A stretch of 64,000 nucleotides of DNA from Lachnoclostridium sp. UBA1308 (GTDB lineage: Bacteria > Bacillota > Clostridia > Lachnospirales > Lachnospiraceae): positions 1 through 64,000 of the forward strand of contig DBTU01000023.1 in assembly GCA_002307215.1 (NCBI GenBank), in the 5' to 3' direction. The notes under the pieces were generated by a model, which was not told where the DNA came from, ran no database searches, and saw nothing but the letters and a program-made list of their open reading frames with translations. How positions within the stretch are numbered: the stretch's first letter is position 1; each line of letters begins with the position of its first letter. Positions 1 to 8,211 of the stretch are shown in pieces. A program made the translations under genes and the position numbers.

Positions 1-213
1 ACTCCTATATGGAAATCATTTTTTCCCAGTCCGGATATATCTCTTTGGAGGCTGAACGGTGACTTTGATTCTGAGTTGGATTTTCAGTTATATTGTAAAT
101 TGTGCTAAGAAGTAGTATGGTAATGCTTAATGAGATTTTGGGTGTTTACCGCTTGGAAGGTTTTTGCTATAATGACAGGAAGATGTCGTTGAATCTGAAA
201 GGTGGAATAGCAT
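1..213. other. Left-edge intergenic region, possible gene 3' end
   Basis: Frame 1 is open from base 1 to a TAA at 106-108, so the far left could hold the last 35 codons of an upstream plus-strand gene. Frame 3 is also open for 19 codons, so the assignment is weak. I recognise no domain. The remainder carries the dapF promoter and SD. Confidence 0.2.
145..173 (+). promoter_or_regulatory. Probable sigma-A promoter of dapF
   Basis: TTTACC (145-150), 17-nt spacer, perfect TATAAT (168-173). It lies 40 nt upstream of the dapF start, which has AAAGGTGG as SD. Confidence 0.55.
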
Positions 214-1047
214 ATGAGGTTTACGAAGATGCAGGGTTGCGGAAATGATTATATTTACGTTGATTGTACGAAGGATATGATAGAGAACATTCCGGCGACT
301 GCGGTAAAGATAAGTGACCGGCATTTCGGTATCGGAGCGGATGGGCTTATTTTGATAAAACCATCTAAAACAGCAGATTTTTGCATGGATATGTATAACA
401 TAGACGGCTCCAGGGGTAAGATGTGCGGGAATGGTATTCGGTGTGTTGCGAAATATGTTTATGATAAGGGCTTAACATATAAAAAAAAGTTGCAGATAGA
501 GACACTCAGTGGTGTGAAAGAGTTGGAACTTAATGTTGAAAACGGCAAGGTTAATATGGTTACCGTAAATATGGGAAGCCCGATTACCAAGCCTTCTCTG
601 ATTCCTGTGATTTCGGATCGAGAAATCATAATAATGGAACCGATAACGGTTGGAGATAAACAATATGAAATAACTTGTGTATCCATGGGAAATCCACATG
701 CTGTGGTTTTTGTGGAGAATACAGAAATTCTGGAACTTGAAAAGCTTGGACCGTTATTTGATTTTCATAAGATATTTCCGGAGAGAGTCAATACTGAATT
801 TGTCAAGGTTATTGACCGTAGACATATTCAGATGAGGGTATGGGAACGCGGTTCCGGCGAGACTTTGGCCTGCGGAACCGGTGCCTGTGCAAGTGCTGTT
901 GCTTGTATTTTAAACGGACTTACAGAGAATGAGGTTACCGTGACCTTACTTGGCGGAGAACTGGTTATTCGGTATGAGGAAGACAGTAATACCATATACA
1001 TGACGGGTCCCGCTGTTGAAGTGTTTAGCGGTGAAATAGATATTTAA
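214..1047 (+). CDS. dapF: Diaminopimelate epimerase
   Basis: Converts LL-diaminopimelate to the meso form, the last step before lysine and the source of the meso-DAP used in peptidoglycan; a cytosolic enzyme. At 277 aa it has normal family length. The two catalytic cysteines are visible: Cys71 in KMCGNGIRC and Cys220 in GETLACGTGAC. The N-terminal signature GCGNDYIYVD is intact. The start is supported by AAAGGTGG about 8 nt upstream. dapL follows after 34 nt on the same strand, so the two consecutive pathway enzymes very probably form an operon from the promoter at 145-173. Identification is firm. Confidence 0.97.
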   Translation: MRFTKMQGCGNDYIYVDCTKDMIENIPATAVKISDRHFGIGADGLILIKPSKTADFCMDMYNIDGSRGKMCGNGIRCVAKYVYDKGLTYKKKLQIETLSGVKELELNVENGKVNMVTVNMGSPITKPSLIPVISDREIIIMEPITVGDKQYEITCVSMGNPHAVVFVENTEILELEKLGPLFDFHKIFPERVNTEFVKVIDRRHIQMRVWERGSGETLACGTGACASAVACILNGLTENEVTVTLLGGELVIRYEEDSNTIYMTGPAVEVFSGEIDI

Positions 1048-1081
1048 TATAAGACTAATTTACGAAAGGTATGGTTATAGA

Positions 1082-2296
1082 ATGTTTAAAATTAATGAGA
1101 ATTATCTAAAGTTACCGGGAAGCTATCTGTTTTCAACGATTGGTAAAAAGGTGAAAGAATATGCTCTGGCAAATCCGGATAAGAAGATTATCCGTCTGGG
1201 TATCGGGGATGTGACACTTCCGCTTGCTCCGGCTGTTATTGATGCCTTGCATGTTGCAGTTGATGAGATGGCAAGGAAAGAGACCTTCAAGGGCTATGCA
1301 CCGGATCTTGGTTACGAATTTTTGCGAAGTGCAATTGCAGAACAGGATTATAAGTCCCGTGGTGTTACAATTGCAACCGATGAGATTTTTGTCAGCGATG
1401 GAGCTAAGAGTGATTCTGCTAACATTCAAGAAATATTTGGTGAAAATAATAAGATTGCGGTCTGCGATCCGGTTTATCCGGTTTATGTGGATTCCAATGT
1501 TATGGCCGGCAGAACCGGTGAATATCTGGTAGACTCAGGTAAGTGGACCAATGTGATTTATATGCCTTGTACAAAAGAGAACAATTTTGCACCTGAGCTA
1601 CCCAAGGAAAATCCGGATATTATCTATCTATGCTTTCCGAACAATCCGACCGGAGCAACGATTACGAAGGATGAATTGCAGAAATGGGTTGATTATGCAA
1701 ATAAGGTAGGAGCTGTTATTATTTATGATGCTGCCTATGAAGCTTACATTTCCGAAGAAAATATCCCTCACACAATCTATGAATGTGACGGTTCAAAGAC
1801 CTGTGCGATTGAAATCAGAAGCTATTCCAAGAATGCAGGCTTTACAGGAACCAGACTCGGATTTACAGTCGTGCCGAAGAAATTAAAATGCGGTGATGTG
1901 ATGCTTAACAGCCTCTGGGCCAGACGCCATGGAACTAAATTCAACGGTGCACCTTATATCATGCAAGCTGCCGGAGCCGCTATCTATTCAGAGGAAGGCA
2001 AAAAGCAGACAAAGGAGCAGATTGCATATTATATGAACAACGCCAAAGTAATCCGTGAGGGCTTAAAATCAGCGGGCTACTGTGTATCCGGCGGTGTCAA
2101 TGCACCTTATATCTGGCTTGAGACACCGAGAAGCTTAACTTCTTGGGAGTTCTTTGATTATCTGTTGAGTAATGCTAATGTTGTAGGTACACCCGGTTCA
2201 GGCTTCGGACCTAACGGAGAAGGATACTTCAGACTGACGGCCTTCGGTACTTACGAGAGTACGCTGGAAGCAATTGAAAGAATAAAGAGCCTTTAG
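1082..2296 (+). CDS. dapL: LL-diaminopimelate aminotransferase
   Basis: PLP enzyme that makes LL-diaminopimelate from tetrahydrodipicolinate and glutamate in one step, bypassing the succinylase and acetylase branches. The product is the substrate of DapF encoded just upstream. The 404-aa length fits DapL. Visible family features are the N-terminal YLFSTIGKKV, the substrate-loop motif LGIGDVTLPL, the fold-type I segment FPNNPTGA, and SYSKNAGFTG carrying the predicted Schiff-base Lys250. DapL is typical of several Clostridia, plants, Chlamydia and some archaea. Together with dapF it gives a coherent two-gene meso-DAP operon. No strong terminator follows. Confidence 0.96.
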   Translation: MFKINENYLKLPGSYLFSTIGKKVKEYALANPDKKIIRLGIGDVTLPLAPAVIDALHVAVDEMARKETFKGYAPDLGYEFLRSAIAEQDYKSRGVTIATDEIFVSDGAKSDSANIQEIFGENNKIAVCDPVYPVYVDSNVMAGRTGEYLVDSGKWTNVIYMPCTKENNFAPELPKENPDIIYLCFPNNPTGATITKDELQKWVDYANKVGAVIIYDAAYEAYISEENIPHTIYECDGSKTCAIEIRSYSKNAGFTGTRLGFTVVPKKLKCGDVMLNSLWARRHGTKFNGAPYIMQAAGAAIYSEEGKKQTKEQIAYYMNNAKVIREGLKSAGYCVSGGVNAPYIWLETPRSLTSWEFFDYLLSNANVVGTPGSGFGPNGEGYFRLTAFGTYESTLEAIERIKSL

Positions 2297-2610
2297 GCAA
2301 TGATTTGTATAAAAACGTTCTGATATAGGATTATTGTTTGCGAATTTGTTGTTTTTGATTAAATATGTTGTAATTTTATACTTTTATGTTATAATTGCGG
2401 TATAAATATATATTTTGTAATATTATGAAAAATATCCAGTATATTGTTACGACATATTGTGACTATTCAGTCACAGCGGTTCTTACGAACCGATGCACAC
2501 AAAACATGCATAATATCGCATGTTTTGGCGCTATCCTACTCGAAATTCCAGCGAATTTCTCGGGGTAACTGAATTGTTACGACATATTATTCATTAAGGA
2601 GGGACCTATT
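2297..2610 (+). other. Non-coding leader upstream of flagellin-like gene
   Basis: The 314-bp gap holds a promoter (TTGTAA 2368-2373, 16-nt spacer, TATAAT 2390-2395) and then a hairpin-rich repeat (2443-2588) within the predicted transcript. A sigma-28 promoter might be expected for a flagellin, but I found no convincing TAAA-N15-GCCGATAT here. AAGGAGGGACC just before the ATG at 2611 is a strong SD. Confidence 0.5.
2443..2588 (+). repeat. Dispersed hairpin repeat, family 2, copy 1
   Basis: Four inverted repeats follow one another: TGTGACT/AGTCACA, CGGTTC/GAACCG, ACATGC/GCATGT and GAAATT/AATTTC. The array is bracketed by a perfect 16-bp direct repeat, ATTGTTACGACATATT, at 2443-2458 and 2573-2588. 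About 95 bp of the array matches the complement of 40765-40860, so it is dispersed. No coding sequence is inside. It could be a MITE-like element or a structured leader. Confidence 0.75.
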
Positions 2611-3360
2611 ATGAGTGTAGCTTCGATTAATTCCGGCAGTGCTGTTAACAATAACCAATATATGGTAAATTCAATATCCAAAAATCCTGCAGGGATTGCG
2701 ATTTCTGCTAATATGGAATCCCAAAAGAATGGATACGATGTAGGTGAGGATAACGCTAAAGCCGGCCAGAATTTACTTGATGTTTCTGACGGTGCCTTAT
2801 CAAGTATTACAGACAGTTTACAAAGAATACGTGAGTTAAGTCTTCAGGCTTCAAACTCAGCTATTTATAGTGATGACGATATGCAGGCGATGCAGGATGA
2901 AGTGAGTCAACTTAAGCAGCAAATTCAGGGCGCTGCAAAAGATACTGAGTTTAATACCATTAAAATAGCGGATGGAAGTAAGGCAGATATAGATCTGGCA
3001 ACAAATCCTAAGGGAACCGGTATGCAGATAAAGCTGGTGAATTCCACTTTAGAATCCCTAGGTATTGATGACTATGATTTGACATCTGATTTTGACATCT
3101 CAAAAATTGATGATGCTCTCTCAAAAGTTACTGCTTCGAGATCTGATAATGCCGCAGCCAGCAATTCGCTTTCCTATCAGGCTGATTATAATGAGATTGC
3201 CAGCTATAATTTGGAATCCAGCCAAAGTAAATATGAAGATATAGATATTGAAGATACGATATCCAAACAGCAAAAAGATAAGGTGATGCAGCAATATCAG
3301 TATTTTACGCAAAATCAAAGAACCGACAATCAGCTATCCTTTGAAAAAATGCTAATGTAG
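2611..3360 (+). CDS. Shortened flagellin-like protein
   Basis: 249 aa. Residues about 25-120 match the flagellin N-terminal domain: NPAGIAISANM, then GQNLLDVSDGALSSITDSL, then QRIRELSLQASN and DTEFNTIKIADG. Residues about 165-240 resemble the C-terminal helix region (ALSKVTASRS, DIEDTISKQQKDKVMQQYQ). The usual start (RINxNxxAxxxxR) is replaced by a shorter, divergent stretch, and the terminal helix lacks the NQxPQxVLxLL ending. Almost no hypervariable domain is present. In the family these ends form the D0 polymerisation core, so this may be a minor or non-polymerising paralogue rather than the main filament protein. It stands alone, with no hook or cap gene beside it. Confidence 0.75.
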   Translation: MSVASINSGSAVNNNQYMVNSISKNPAGIAISANMESQKNGYDVGEDNAKAGQNLLDVSDGALSSITDSLQRIRELSLQASNSAIYSDDDMQAMQDEVSQLKQQIQGAAKDTEFNTIKIADGSKADIDLATNPKGTGMQIKLVNSTLESLGIDDYDLTSDFDISKIDDALSKVTASRSDNAAASNSLSYQADYNEIASYNLESSQSKYEDIDIEDTISKQQKDKVMQQYQYFTQNQRTDNQLSFEKMLM

Positions 3361-3439
3361 ATTTATATAAAATTTGATTTAGATGTCAAAATGCTATTTT
3401 TACACATCGTACGTCAATTTGCATAATTTAGTAAATATT

Positions 3440-3473
3440 GCGTGATACAAAACATAGTTTATTCGTATCACGC
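3440..3473. repeat. Perfect 9-bp inverted repeat
   Basis: GCGTGATAC (3440-3448) pairs perfectly with GTATCACGC (3465-3473). It lies 80 nt after the flagellin-like stop codon without a T-tract, so it may be a weak terminator or RNA-stabilising hairpin. Confidence 0.5.
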
Positions 3474-3508
3474 TTCCGCTTGAATGAAATACGTAATGGT
3501 ACATAATC

Positions 3509-3556
3509 AACAAGAGGCTGACCCAATGAACTTGATTTTGGGGACAGCCTCTTGTT
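3509..3556. terminator. Strong 12-bp hairpin, possible bidirectional terminator
   Basis: AACAAGAGGCTG (3509-3520) pairs perfectly with CAGCCTCTTGTT (3545-3556), with CCCAA/TTGGG continuing the stem inside. No U-tract follows in either direction, so termination is inferred only. The rest of 3361-3854 holds no gene that I can support. Confidence 0.45.
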
Positions 3557-3854
3557 ATAGAGTAGGATTACTTTTGTCTTGGTGTAAAGAAAACCAAGTC
3601 CGGTCCAAAGAATATTTAATATGATGAGCCAAAACAAATCTCTGTTTTGCTACTATAGGTTGAATTGTTATTGATTATTATTTTTATGGTATACTTCACA
3701 GAAATGGTCGAATTATGATAATATAAGGATGTGGATTGTCCTAAAGCATATTATATCTGGTATGGACGTATAATTAAGCCTATCAACGAAAGGGCACATT
3801 AAGCTTTTAATATTTTGCTGGAGTTATTGGGCATATTAAGCTCAGGTGGTGATT

Positions 3855-4628
3855 ATGAATTATAATACATTATTTAAGACAGCAGTACTAGCCGGAGAAA
3901 TTATGGCACAGAGCGGATCGGAAACCTTCCGGGTGGAGGATACGATGACCAGAATCCTTAGGACCTCAGGGCTACAGGTCGCCGAAGTGTATGTAACACC
4001 GACCGGATTCATGGCGACATTGTCCGATCCGAAGATTCAACCTATTACTGAGGTGCTGAGAATTAACAACCGTTTCAGTGATTTGGGTAGGATCAATGAA
4101 GTGAATCAGATATCCAGGGATCTGTGTGAACTGAGGATCTCAATTGATGAGGCTTATGATCGGCTGATCAAAATACGTAGTAAAGTGACTTACTCCAAGC
4201 TAGTTATTTTAATCGCAACGATTGTATCCACCGGTGGTTTTACCGGTCTTTTCGGAGGCTCTTTTTTAGACTGCTTCATCGCGGCTGTTAATGGTCTGAT
4301 GATTGTCTTGATAGGACAAATACTGTTAATGAAAGTAGACAGTACCTTTATGATTGTTACGGTGAAGAGCTTCTTTATTGCTTTCTTCACTATGGTATTT
4401 ACGATTTCTTTAAAACATGCAGGACCGGATATTATCATTATCGGATCCATTATGCCATTGGTACCCGGATTGCCAATCACGAATGCAATAAGGGATACCT
4501 TAACGGGTGATTATATGTCAGGAACCGCAAGAGCAGTTGAGGCATTTGTTATATCTGCCGGGATTGCATTTGGAATTGGCTTTGGCATGGGCTTTTTTAA
4601 TCTGCTGGAAAGGATGTTGGGATTATGA
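3855..4628 (+). CDS. Threonine/serine exporter, large subunit (ThrE N-terminal type)
   Basis: 257-aa membrane protein of the DUF1212/ThrE N-terminal family. The soluble N-terminal half has the family signature (GEIMAQSGSETFRVEDTM, then VTPTGFMATL). Five or so hydrophobic segments follow from about residue 115, including IIIIGSIMPLVPGLPITNAI. In Corynebacterium ThrE this module and the next gene's module are fused; here they are split, as is common in Firmicutes. The ATG at 3855 was chosen over the upstream GTGs at 3846 and 3849 because AGGTGGTG sits just before it. The stop overlaps the next start in an ATGA arrangement, suggesting translational coupling. Amino-acid export is inferred from the family. 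Confidence 0.88.
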   Translation: MNYNTLFKTAVLAGEIMAQSGSETFRVEDTMTRILRTSGLQVAEVYVTPTGFMATLSDPKIQPITEVLRINNRFSDLGRINEVNQISRDLCELRISIDEAYDRLIKIRSKVTYSKLVILIATIVSTGGFTGLFGGSFLDCFIAAVNGLMIVLIGQILLMKVDSTFMIVTVKSFFIAFFTMVFTISLKHAGPDIIIIGSIMPLVPGLPITNAIRDTLTGDYMSGTARAVEAFVISAGIAFGIGFGMGFFNLLERMLGL

Positions 4629-5065
4629 TTATACAGGTAATCAGTGCATTCATAGCTACTGCAGCCTTTTCAATTTTATTCTATCTTCCCAGGAAATATT
4701 TAATTCTGGCCGGGATGGCCGGTGCAGCCGGTTGGTTCCTATATCTGTTGCTGATGAATTTGTTGGAAGATAAGACCTATGCCACTTTATGTGCCACATT
4801 GGTGGTTGCACTAGTTTCACACATTTTGGCACGCAGGAATAAAACACCGGTAACCATGTTTTTGATACCGGGGATCATTCCACTGGTGCCGGGTGCCGGT
4901 ATGTATTATATTGCGCATAGTGTATTCAATAATAATATCGATCTTGCGGTTCATTATTTCTTTGAAACTTTTAAGATTGCCGGTGCAATAGCGTTTGGAA
5001 TTTTTATCATGGATACGATTTTCCGAGCAATAAAAGAGAAGAAAGTTCGTGAACCAGGGAAGTGA
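4625..5065 (+). CDS. Threonine/serine exporter, small subunit (DUF3815/ThrE C-terminal type)
   Basis: 146 aa and almost entirely hydrophobic, with about four to five membrane segments. The conserved segment FLIPGIIPLVPGAGMYY mirrors the IMPLVPGLPITNA segment of the partner encoded upstream, as expected for the two halves of ThrE. It overlaps the upstream gene by 4 nt (ATGA). The pair together should form one complete exporter. The charged C-terminus ends a few tens of bases before the metal-binding gene, which may be co-transcribed. Confidence 0.87.
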   Translation: MIIQVISAFIATAAFSILFYLPRKYLILAGMAGAAGWFLYLLLMNLLEDKTYATLCATLVVALVSHILARRNKTPVTMFLIPGIIPLVPGAGMYYIAHSVFNNNIDLAVHYFFETFKIAGAIAFGIFIMDTIFRAIKEKKVREPGK

Positions 5066-5108
5066 AATGAGATTGGCGCAGAAAGCATGCGCAGAAAAGA
5101 GGAAAAAT

Positions 5109-5336
5109 ATGAAGAAAATAATGAAAATTAATGGTATGAGTTGTGAACATTGTCAGGCGAGAGTGGAAAAGGTTTTGAACGAAATTGATGGTGTTGAGGC
5201 AAAAGTGGAATTAAAGAAGAACAGGGCAGTAGTAACCCTTTCCAAAGAGGTGGCAGATCAAACCTTAAGCCATGCAGTGACTGAAGCAGGATACGAGGTA
5301 GTTTCGATCGCAGAGAAAAAAGGCTTATTTTCCTAA
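5109..5336 (+). CDS. Heavy-metal-associated (CopZ-like) protein
   Basis: 75 aa and one HMA domain. The metal-binding loop GMSCEHC near residues 9-15 has the CxxC pair of copper and other soft-metal chaperones, and the remainder shows the beta-alpha-beta pattern (ARVEKVLNEIDGVEAKVEL, then AVTEAGYEV). The ATG at 5109 was taken as start because AGAGGA lies 6-11 nt upstream; the open frame extends further upstream, but that part is not conserved-looking. No CopA-type ATPase is adjacent, so the metal and partner are unknown. Confidence 0.85.
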   Translation: MKKIMKINGMSCEHCQARVEKVLNEIDGVEAKVELKKNRAVVTLSKEVADQTLSHAVTEAGYEVVSIAEKKGLFS

Positions 5337-5424
5337 AGAAGCCTCGTGTTTATGAATATCCAGCATCTCCTGTTATGGATATTTATGTGTGGGAAGATTT
5401 ATTTGAATGAGAATGTCATGTGTA

Positions 5425-5503
5425 ATCGCTCTTCAAATCAGTTTGGACCTGCGAATTGCTCGCAGGCCCAAATTCAATATGTAAAGTTTACTTTCACATA
5501 TTG
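5425..5503 (-). repeat. Dispersed structured element, family 1, copy F
   Basis: Read on the minus strand: a hairpin (CAATATGT 5496-5503 region, with its partner at 5475-5482), then TTTGGGCCTGCG, GCAGGTCCAAACTGATTTGAAG. In this copy CCTGCG pairs with CGCAGG in a nested stem inside TTTGG/CCAAA. It begins 11 nt after the stop codon of the minus-strand gene at 5515-6360. It aligns with the copies at 10973, 19487, 36508 and 62192. Confidence 0.65.
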
Positions 5504-5514
5504 CTGTAAGGATA

Positions 5515-6360
5515 TTATGGTTCAACCCATTCATAGTCTGTATCGATTACGGTTGAAATATCATTGACATATGAAATATTGACTTCTATCCATTCTTGAA
5601 GTTCAGTATCAGAAGAAGGGGAAACAATATCATTGTTAATTAGTATATCTTTCGTAATCTGTAGTGAATCGTTTTTACCGCCTTCGATACCCTCTGTCAG
5701 AACGGGAAGTGCAAGCAATCCATATTTAGAGTAATCTTTATGATATTGATAGGTTCCTTGATATAATTCCTTTTTTAAAGCATTAAAGTTATGATACCAA
5801 GAATTTTGAGAGTTCTTATCATACAATCCCAAGTCAAAGGAAATGCCTAATAGTTTTTCAATTGCAGCCAGTTTTAATGGTCTGAATGCCGGTTCTTCAC
5901 AAGCTCTTCTCCATAATTCAGGCAACTGATCCAGCGTAAGATCACCGATTGCCTCCTGAATTTCCTCTGAATCGCTAACCTGAATAGATGATAATATACT
6001 TGGCTTTTTTTCTGATGCTAATCTTATTGACTTCATGATTGCAAGATCTATTGGATCTTTCGAATCATTATGCTGTGATATCCATTGCTGTTCAGGACTT
6101 GCTGGATCCTCCGAACCAATTTCGTCGGCTGCTTCTTCTTTTAGAATCAAATTGCCATTACTATCTTTTTCATAATCACCATTCGTATACATACCAAGTT
6201 CACTGTCCCATATCGCATTTTTACTAATATCAGGTCGTTTTTCGGGTTCAGCAAAAAAATGTCCGTTTGCAGCTAAAACAATTGTCGCGGTCATTAATAT
6301 AGTAAATATGCATATGAATGTACCAATTAATAATTTCGTTCTTTTATAATGGTTTCTCAT
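5515..6360 (-). CDS. Secreted or membrane-anchored protein of unknown function
   Basis: 281 aa. I do not recognise a family. Residues about 8-32 (LLIGTFICIFTILMTATIVLA) form a signal peptide or N-terminal anchor after a basic start. The rest is hydrophilic and acidic, with a low-complexity Asp/Glu/Asn-rich stretch before residue 100 and a mostly helical C-terminal part. The start at 6360 was chosen because GGAGGT lies 5 nt upstream; the longer frame would place that SD inside the gene. It is followed by a family 1 repeat and preceded by a broken secreted-protein gene on the same strand, so the pair may once have worked together at the cell surface. Confidence 0.7.
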   Translation of the reverse strand: MRNHYKRTKLLIGTFICIFTILMTATIVLAANGHFFAEPEKRPDISKNAIWDSELGMYTNGDYEKDSNGNLILKEEAADEIGSEDPASPEQQWISQHNDSKDPIDLAIMKSIRLASEKKPSILSSIQVSDSEEIQEAIGDLTLDQLPELWRRACEEPAFRPLKLAAIEKLLGISFDLGLYDKNSQNSWYHNFNALKKELYQGTYQYHKDYSKYGLLALPVLTEGIEGGKNDSLQITKDILINNDIVSPSSDTELQEWIEVNISYVNDISTVIDTDYEWVEP

Positions 6361-6451
6361 TGAATACCTCCAATCCGCCAATCAACGGCTATATAAAATC
6401 AAATAAATAAGCACAATATTAGCTTTATTCCATTTCATGAATCAAATATCG

Positions 6452-6876
6452 CTAATTATATCTATAATAACGCTTGGCGGCACCATATGAGCTGGAGCTT
6501 CCGGTGAAGGGATTATAAGAAGTACTTTCTACAATCTCCCAACAACCCCATTTTGAAGAAATCATTGTAGGATACCCGGAGGAATCCTATGCTATTACCT
6601 TCGCAAAGTGACCATCATCGCCCGAGCCCCAAGCATTATCGGAATCGTAAATGACATCACAGTTTTGTCTGCCGGTTTGAGATATGAATGTATCACCGGA
6701 TCTACTTGAATAGAAACCGCTTTTTGCCATATAATCATCCAATTGCAGCATAGTAGGATTACCGGACCAAGGCCATTCCCAGTTGGTTCCTCGATTATTG
6801 CATATGCTGAAACTGAGCCACCGGTGAGACAAAGTATGATAACGCATACATAGATAAGAGGTTTGAATTTCTTCAC
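6452..6876 (-). pseudogene. Broken gene for a small secreted protein
   Basis: A good signal peptide (MKKFKPLIYVCVIILCLTGG, ending at SVSAYA) is read from 6876. Just after it the sensible frame changes near 6795: the downstream frame reads GTNWEWPWSGNPTM, then DDYMAKSGFYSSRSGDTF, then DDGHFAKVIA. This meets an in-frame TAG at 6587-6589 and then continues as DSSGYPTMISSKWG and YNPFTGSSSSYGAAKRYYRYN to a TAG at 6452. The HFAKV, SKWG and YNPF signatures resemble small secreted clostridial proteins with a papain/NlpC-like layout; this is a recollection, not a search result. One frameshift plus one stop codon argue for recent decay. Confidence 0.7.
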
Positions 6877-7112
6877 ACTAAGCTCCTTTCAAAAAATCAT
6901 CGATAATAGTATCTGATAAACCGAAAAGCTTAGTATATACATTGCTAAAATACTATAACAGCTAAATCTACACTAACGTAGAAAAATCATACAATAGATT
7001 ACATATTTTATCAATAAAATTACGCATTAGGATAAAATATCTCAATTTTGTCCACAACCGTTCCGAGAAGGTTACAGTAAAAGCTATTGAAAACATTCAT
7101 GGTTATTACTCG

Positions 7113-7141
7113 TTGATATATTATTTTGGTAATGATATACT
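7113..7141 (+). promoter_or_regulatory. Sigma-A promoter of the LD-carboxypeptidase gene
   Basis: TTGATA (7113-7118), 17-nt spacer, TATACT (7136-7141), 33 nt before the start codon. The rest of 6877-7112 shows no gene. Confidence 0.7.
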
Positions 7142-7174
7142 TATATTATGTAATCTATTGCAGGAGGAAATGTT

Positions 7175-8203
7175 ATGCTGTATCCGGACAAATTGAAAAA
7201 GGGATATAAAATCGGGGTAACGGCAACCTCGGCAGGCTTTGATACAGATGTTGATTATAGACGACTTGAAAGCGGAATCTTACATTTCACCAAGCTTGGC
7301 TATCCGGTTACGGTAACGGATAATGTTATAAGGAATGTAAAAGGAAGAAGTTCCGACGGACCCACAAGAGCGAAAGAACTACTGCAGTTGTATCATGACT
7401 CTGAAGTCAGAGCTATTATTACAGCATCCGGTGGAGATTATTTGATAGAGATGTTACCTTATGTTGATTTTGAGGAAATACTTATGAATCCCAAATGGGT
7501 ACAGGGCTTTTCCGACACGACTGGTTTACTGTTTACAATTACAACGAATTTGGATATTGCGACCCTTTATGCAAATAATTTCAGTTCCTTTGGGATGATG
7601 AACTGGCACAGTTCGCTGACGGACAATTTAAAGATTTTAGAGGGAGAAGATGTCGTTCAGACGAGCTTTCCAATGTATCAGGATGGCTACAGACCAAGAA
7701 TAACAGGCTATGAAGAGTTTGTTCCCGAGAGGGAGGTTCACTGGGTTGATTTATATCCTCCGGGCTATGATGAATCTTCTGCGCTTACCCTTCATGGAAG
7801 AGCAATTGGAGGATGTCTTGATGTACTCCTTAATCTGGTGGGAACGAGATTTGATAAAACAAAGGAATTTATCTACCGGTATAGGGAGGATAAGATACTT
7901 TGGTTTTTGGAAAGCTTTGATCTTAGCAGTGAGGCCTTGATTAGAGGTCTATGGCAGCTTCGGGAGGCCGGTTGGTTTGAATATGCGGCTGGATTTATCT
8001 TCGGTAGGCCGGCAATGTATCATACTGACACGGACACCTCATATCAGGAAGCAGTATTATCTACACTTGGGGAGTTGAATTTACCAATCATTTTAGAAGC
8101 AGATATTGGACATAAGCCACCGCAGTTCACGATGATTAACGGTGCAATCGCAGAGTTAACAAGTTACGGCGGAATGGGCAATATCATATTCGAAAGAAGG
8201 TAA
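7175..8203 (+). CDS. LD-carboxypeptidase, peptidase S66 (LdcA/MccF family)
   Basis: 342-aa serine peptidase of the S66 family, whose members remove the terminal D-residue from murein tetrapeptides (LdcA) or inactivate microcin C-like adducts (MccF). The nucleophile elbow is seen in VQGFSDTTGL. FLESFDLSSEALIRGLWQL and EADIGHKPPQ carry the expected Glu and His of the Ser-Glu-His triad. AGGAGGAAATGTT gives a near-ideal SD. It is followed after 8 nt by an LtaS-like gene, so a role in the cell envelope is likely. Members closer to MccF are common in Firmicutes, and the sequence alone does not settle which substrate is used. Confidence 0.88.
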   Translation: MLYPDKLKKGYKIGVTATSAGFDTDVDYRRLESGILHFTKLGYPVTVTDNVIRNVKGRSSDGPTRAKELLQLYHDSEVRAIITASGGDYLIEMLPYVDFEEILMNPKWVQGFSDTTGLLFTITTNLDIATLYANNFSSFGMMNWHSSLTDNLKILEGEDVVQTSFPMYQDGYRPRITGYEEFVPEREVHWVDLYPPGYDESSALTLHGRAIGGCLDVLLNLVGTRFDKTKEFIYRYREDKILWFLESFDLSSEALIRGLWQLREAGWFEYAAGFIFGRPAMYHTDTDTSYQEAVLSTLGELNLPIILEADIGHKPPQFTMINGAIAELTSYGGMGNIIFERR

Positions 8204-8211
8204 ATGAGGGA

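Noticed and set aside
2368..2610. SigD promoter for the flagellin-like gene
   Set aside because: No TAAA-N14-16-GCCGATAT match was found; ACGACATAT in the direct repeats is too far from consensus and lacks a TAAA at the right distance.
3509..3556. IS or transposon end (GAGGCTGTCCC-type inverted repeat)
   Set aside because: A single compact hairpin with no transposase remnant or second end nearby is better explained as a terminator-like hairpin.
6587..6589. In-frame TAG as a recoded (for example pyrrolysine) codon
   Set aside because: The same gene also has a frameshift near 6795, so simple decay explains both. No other gene here shows an internal TAG.
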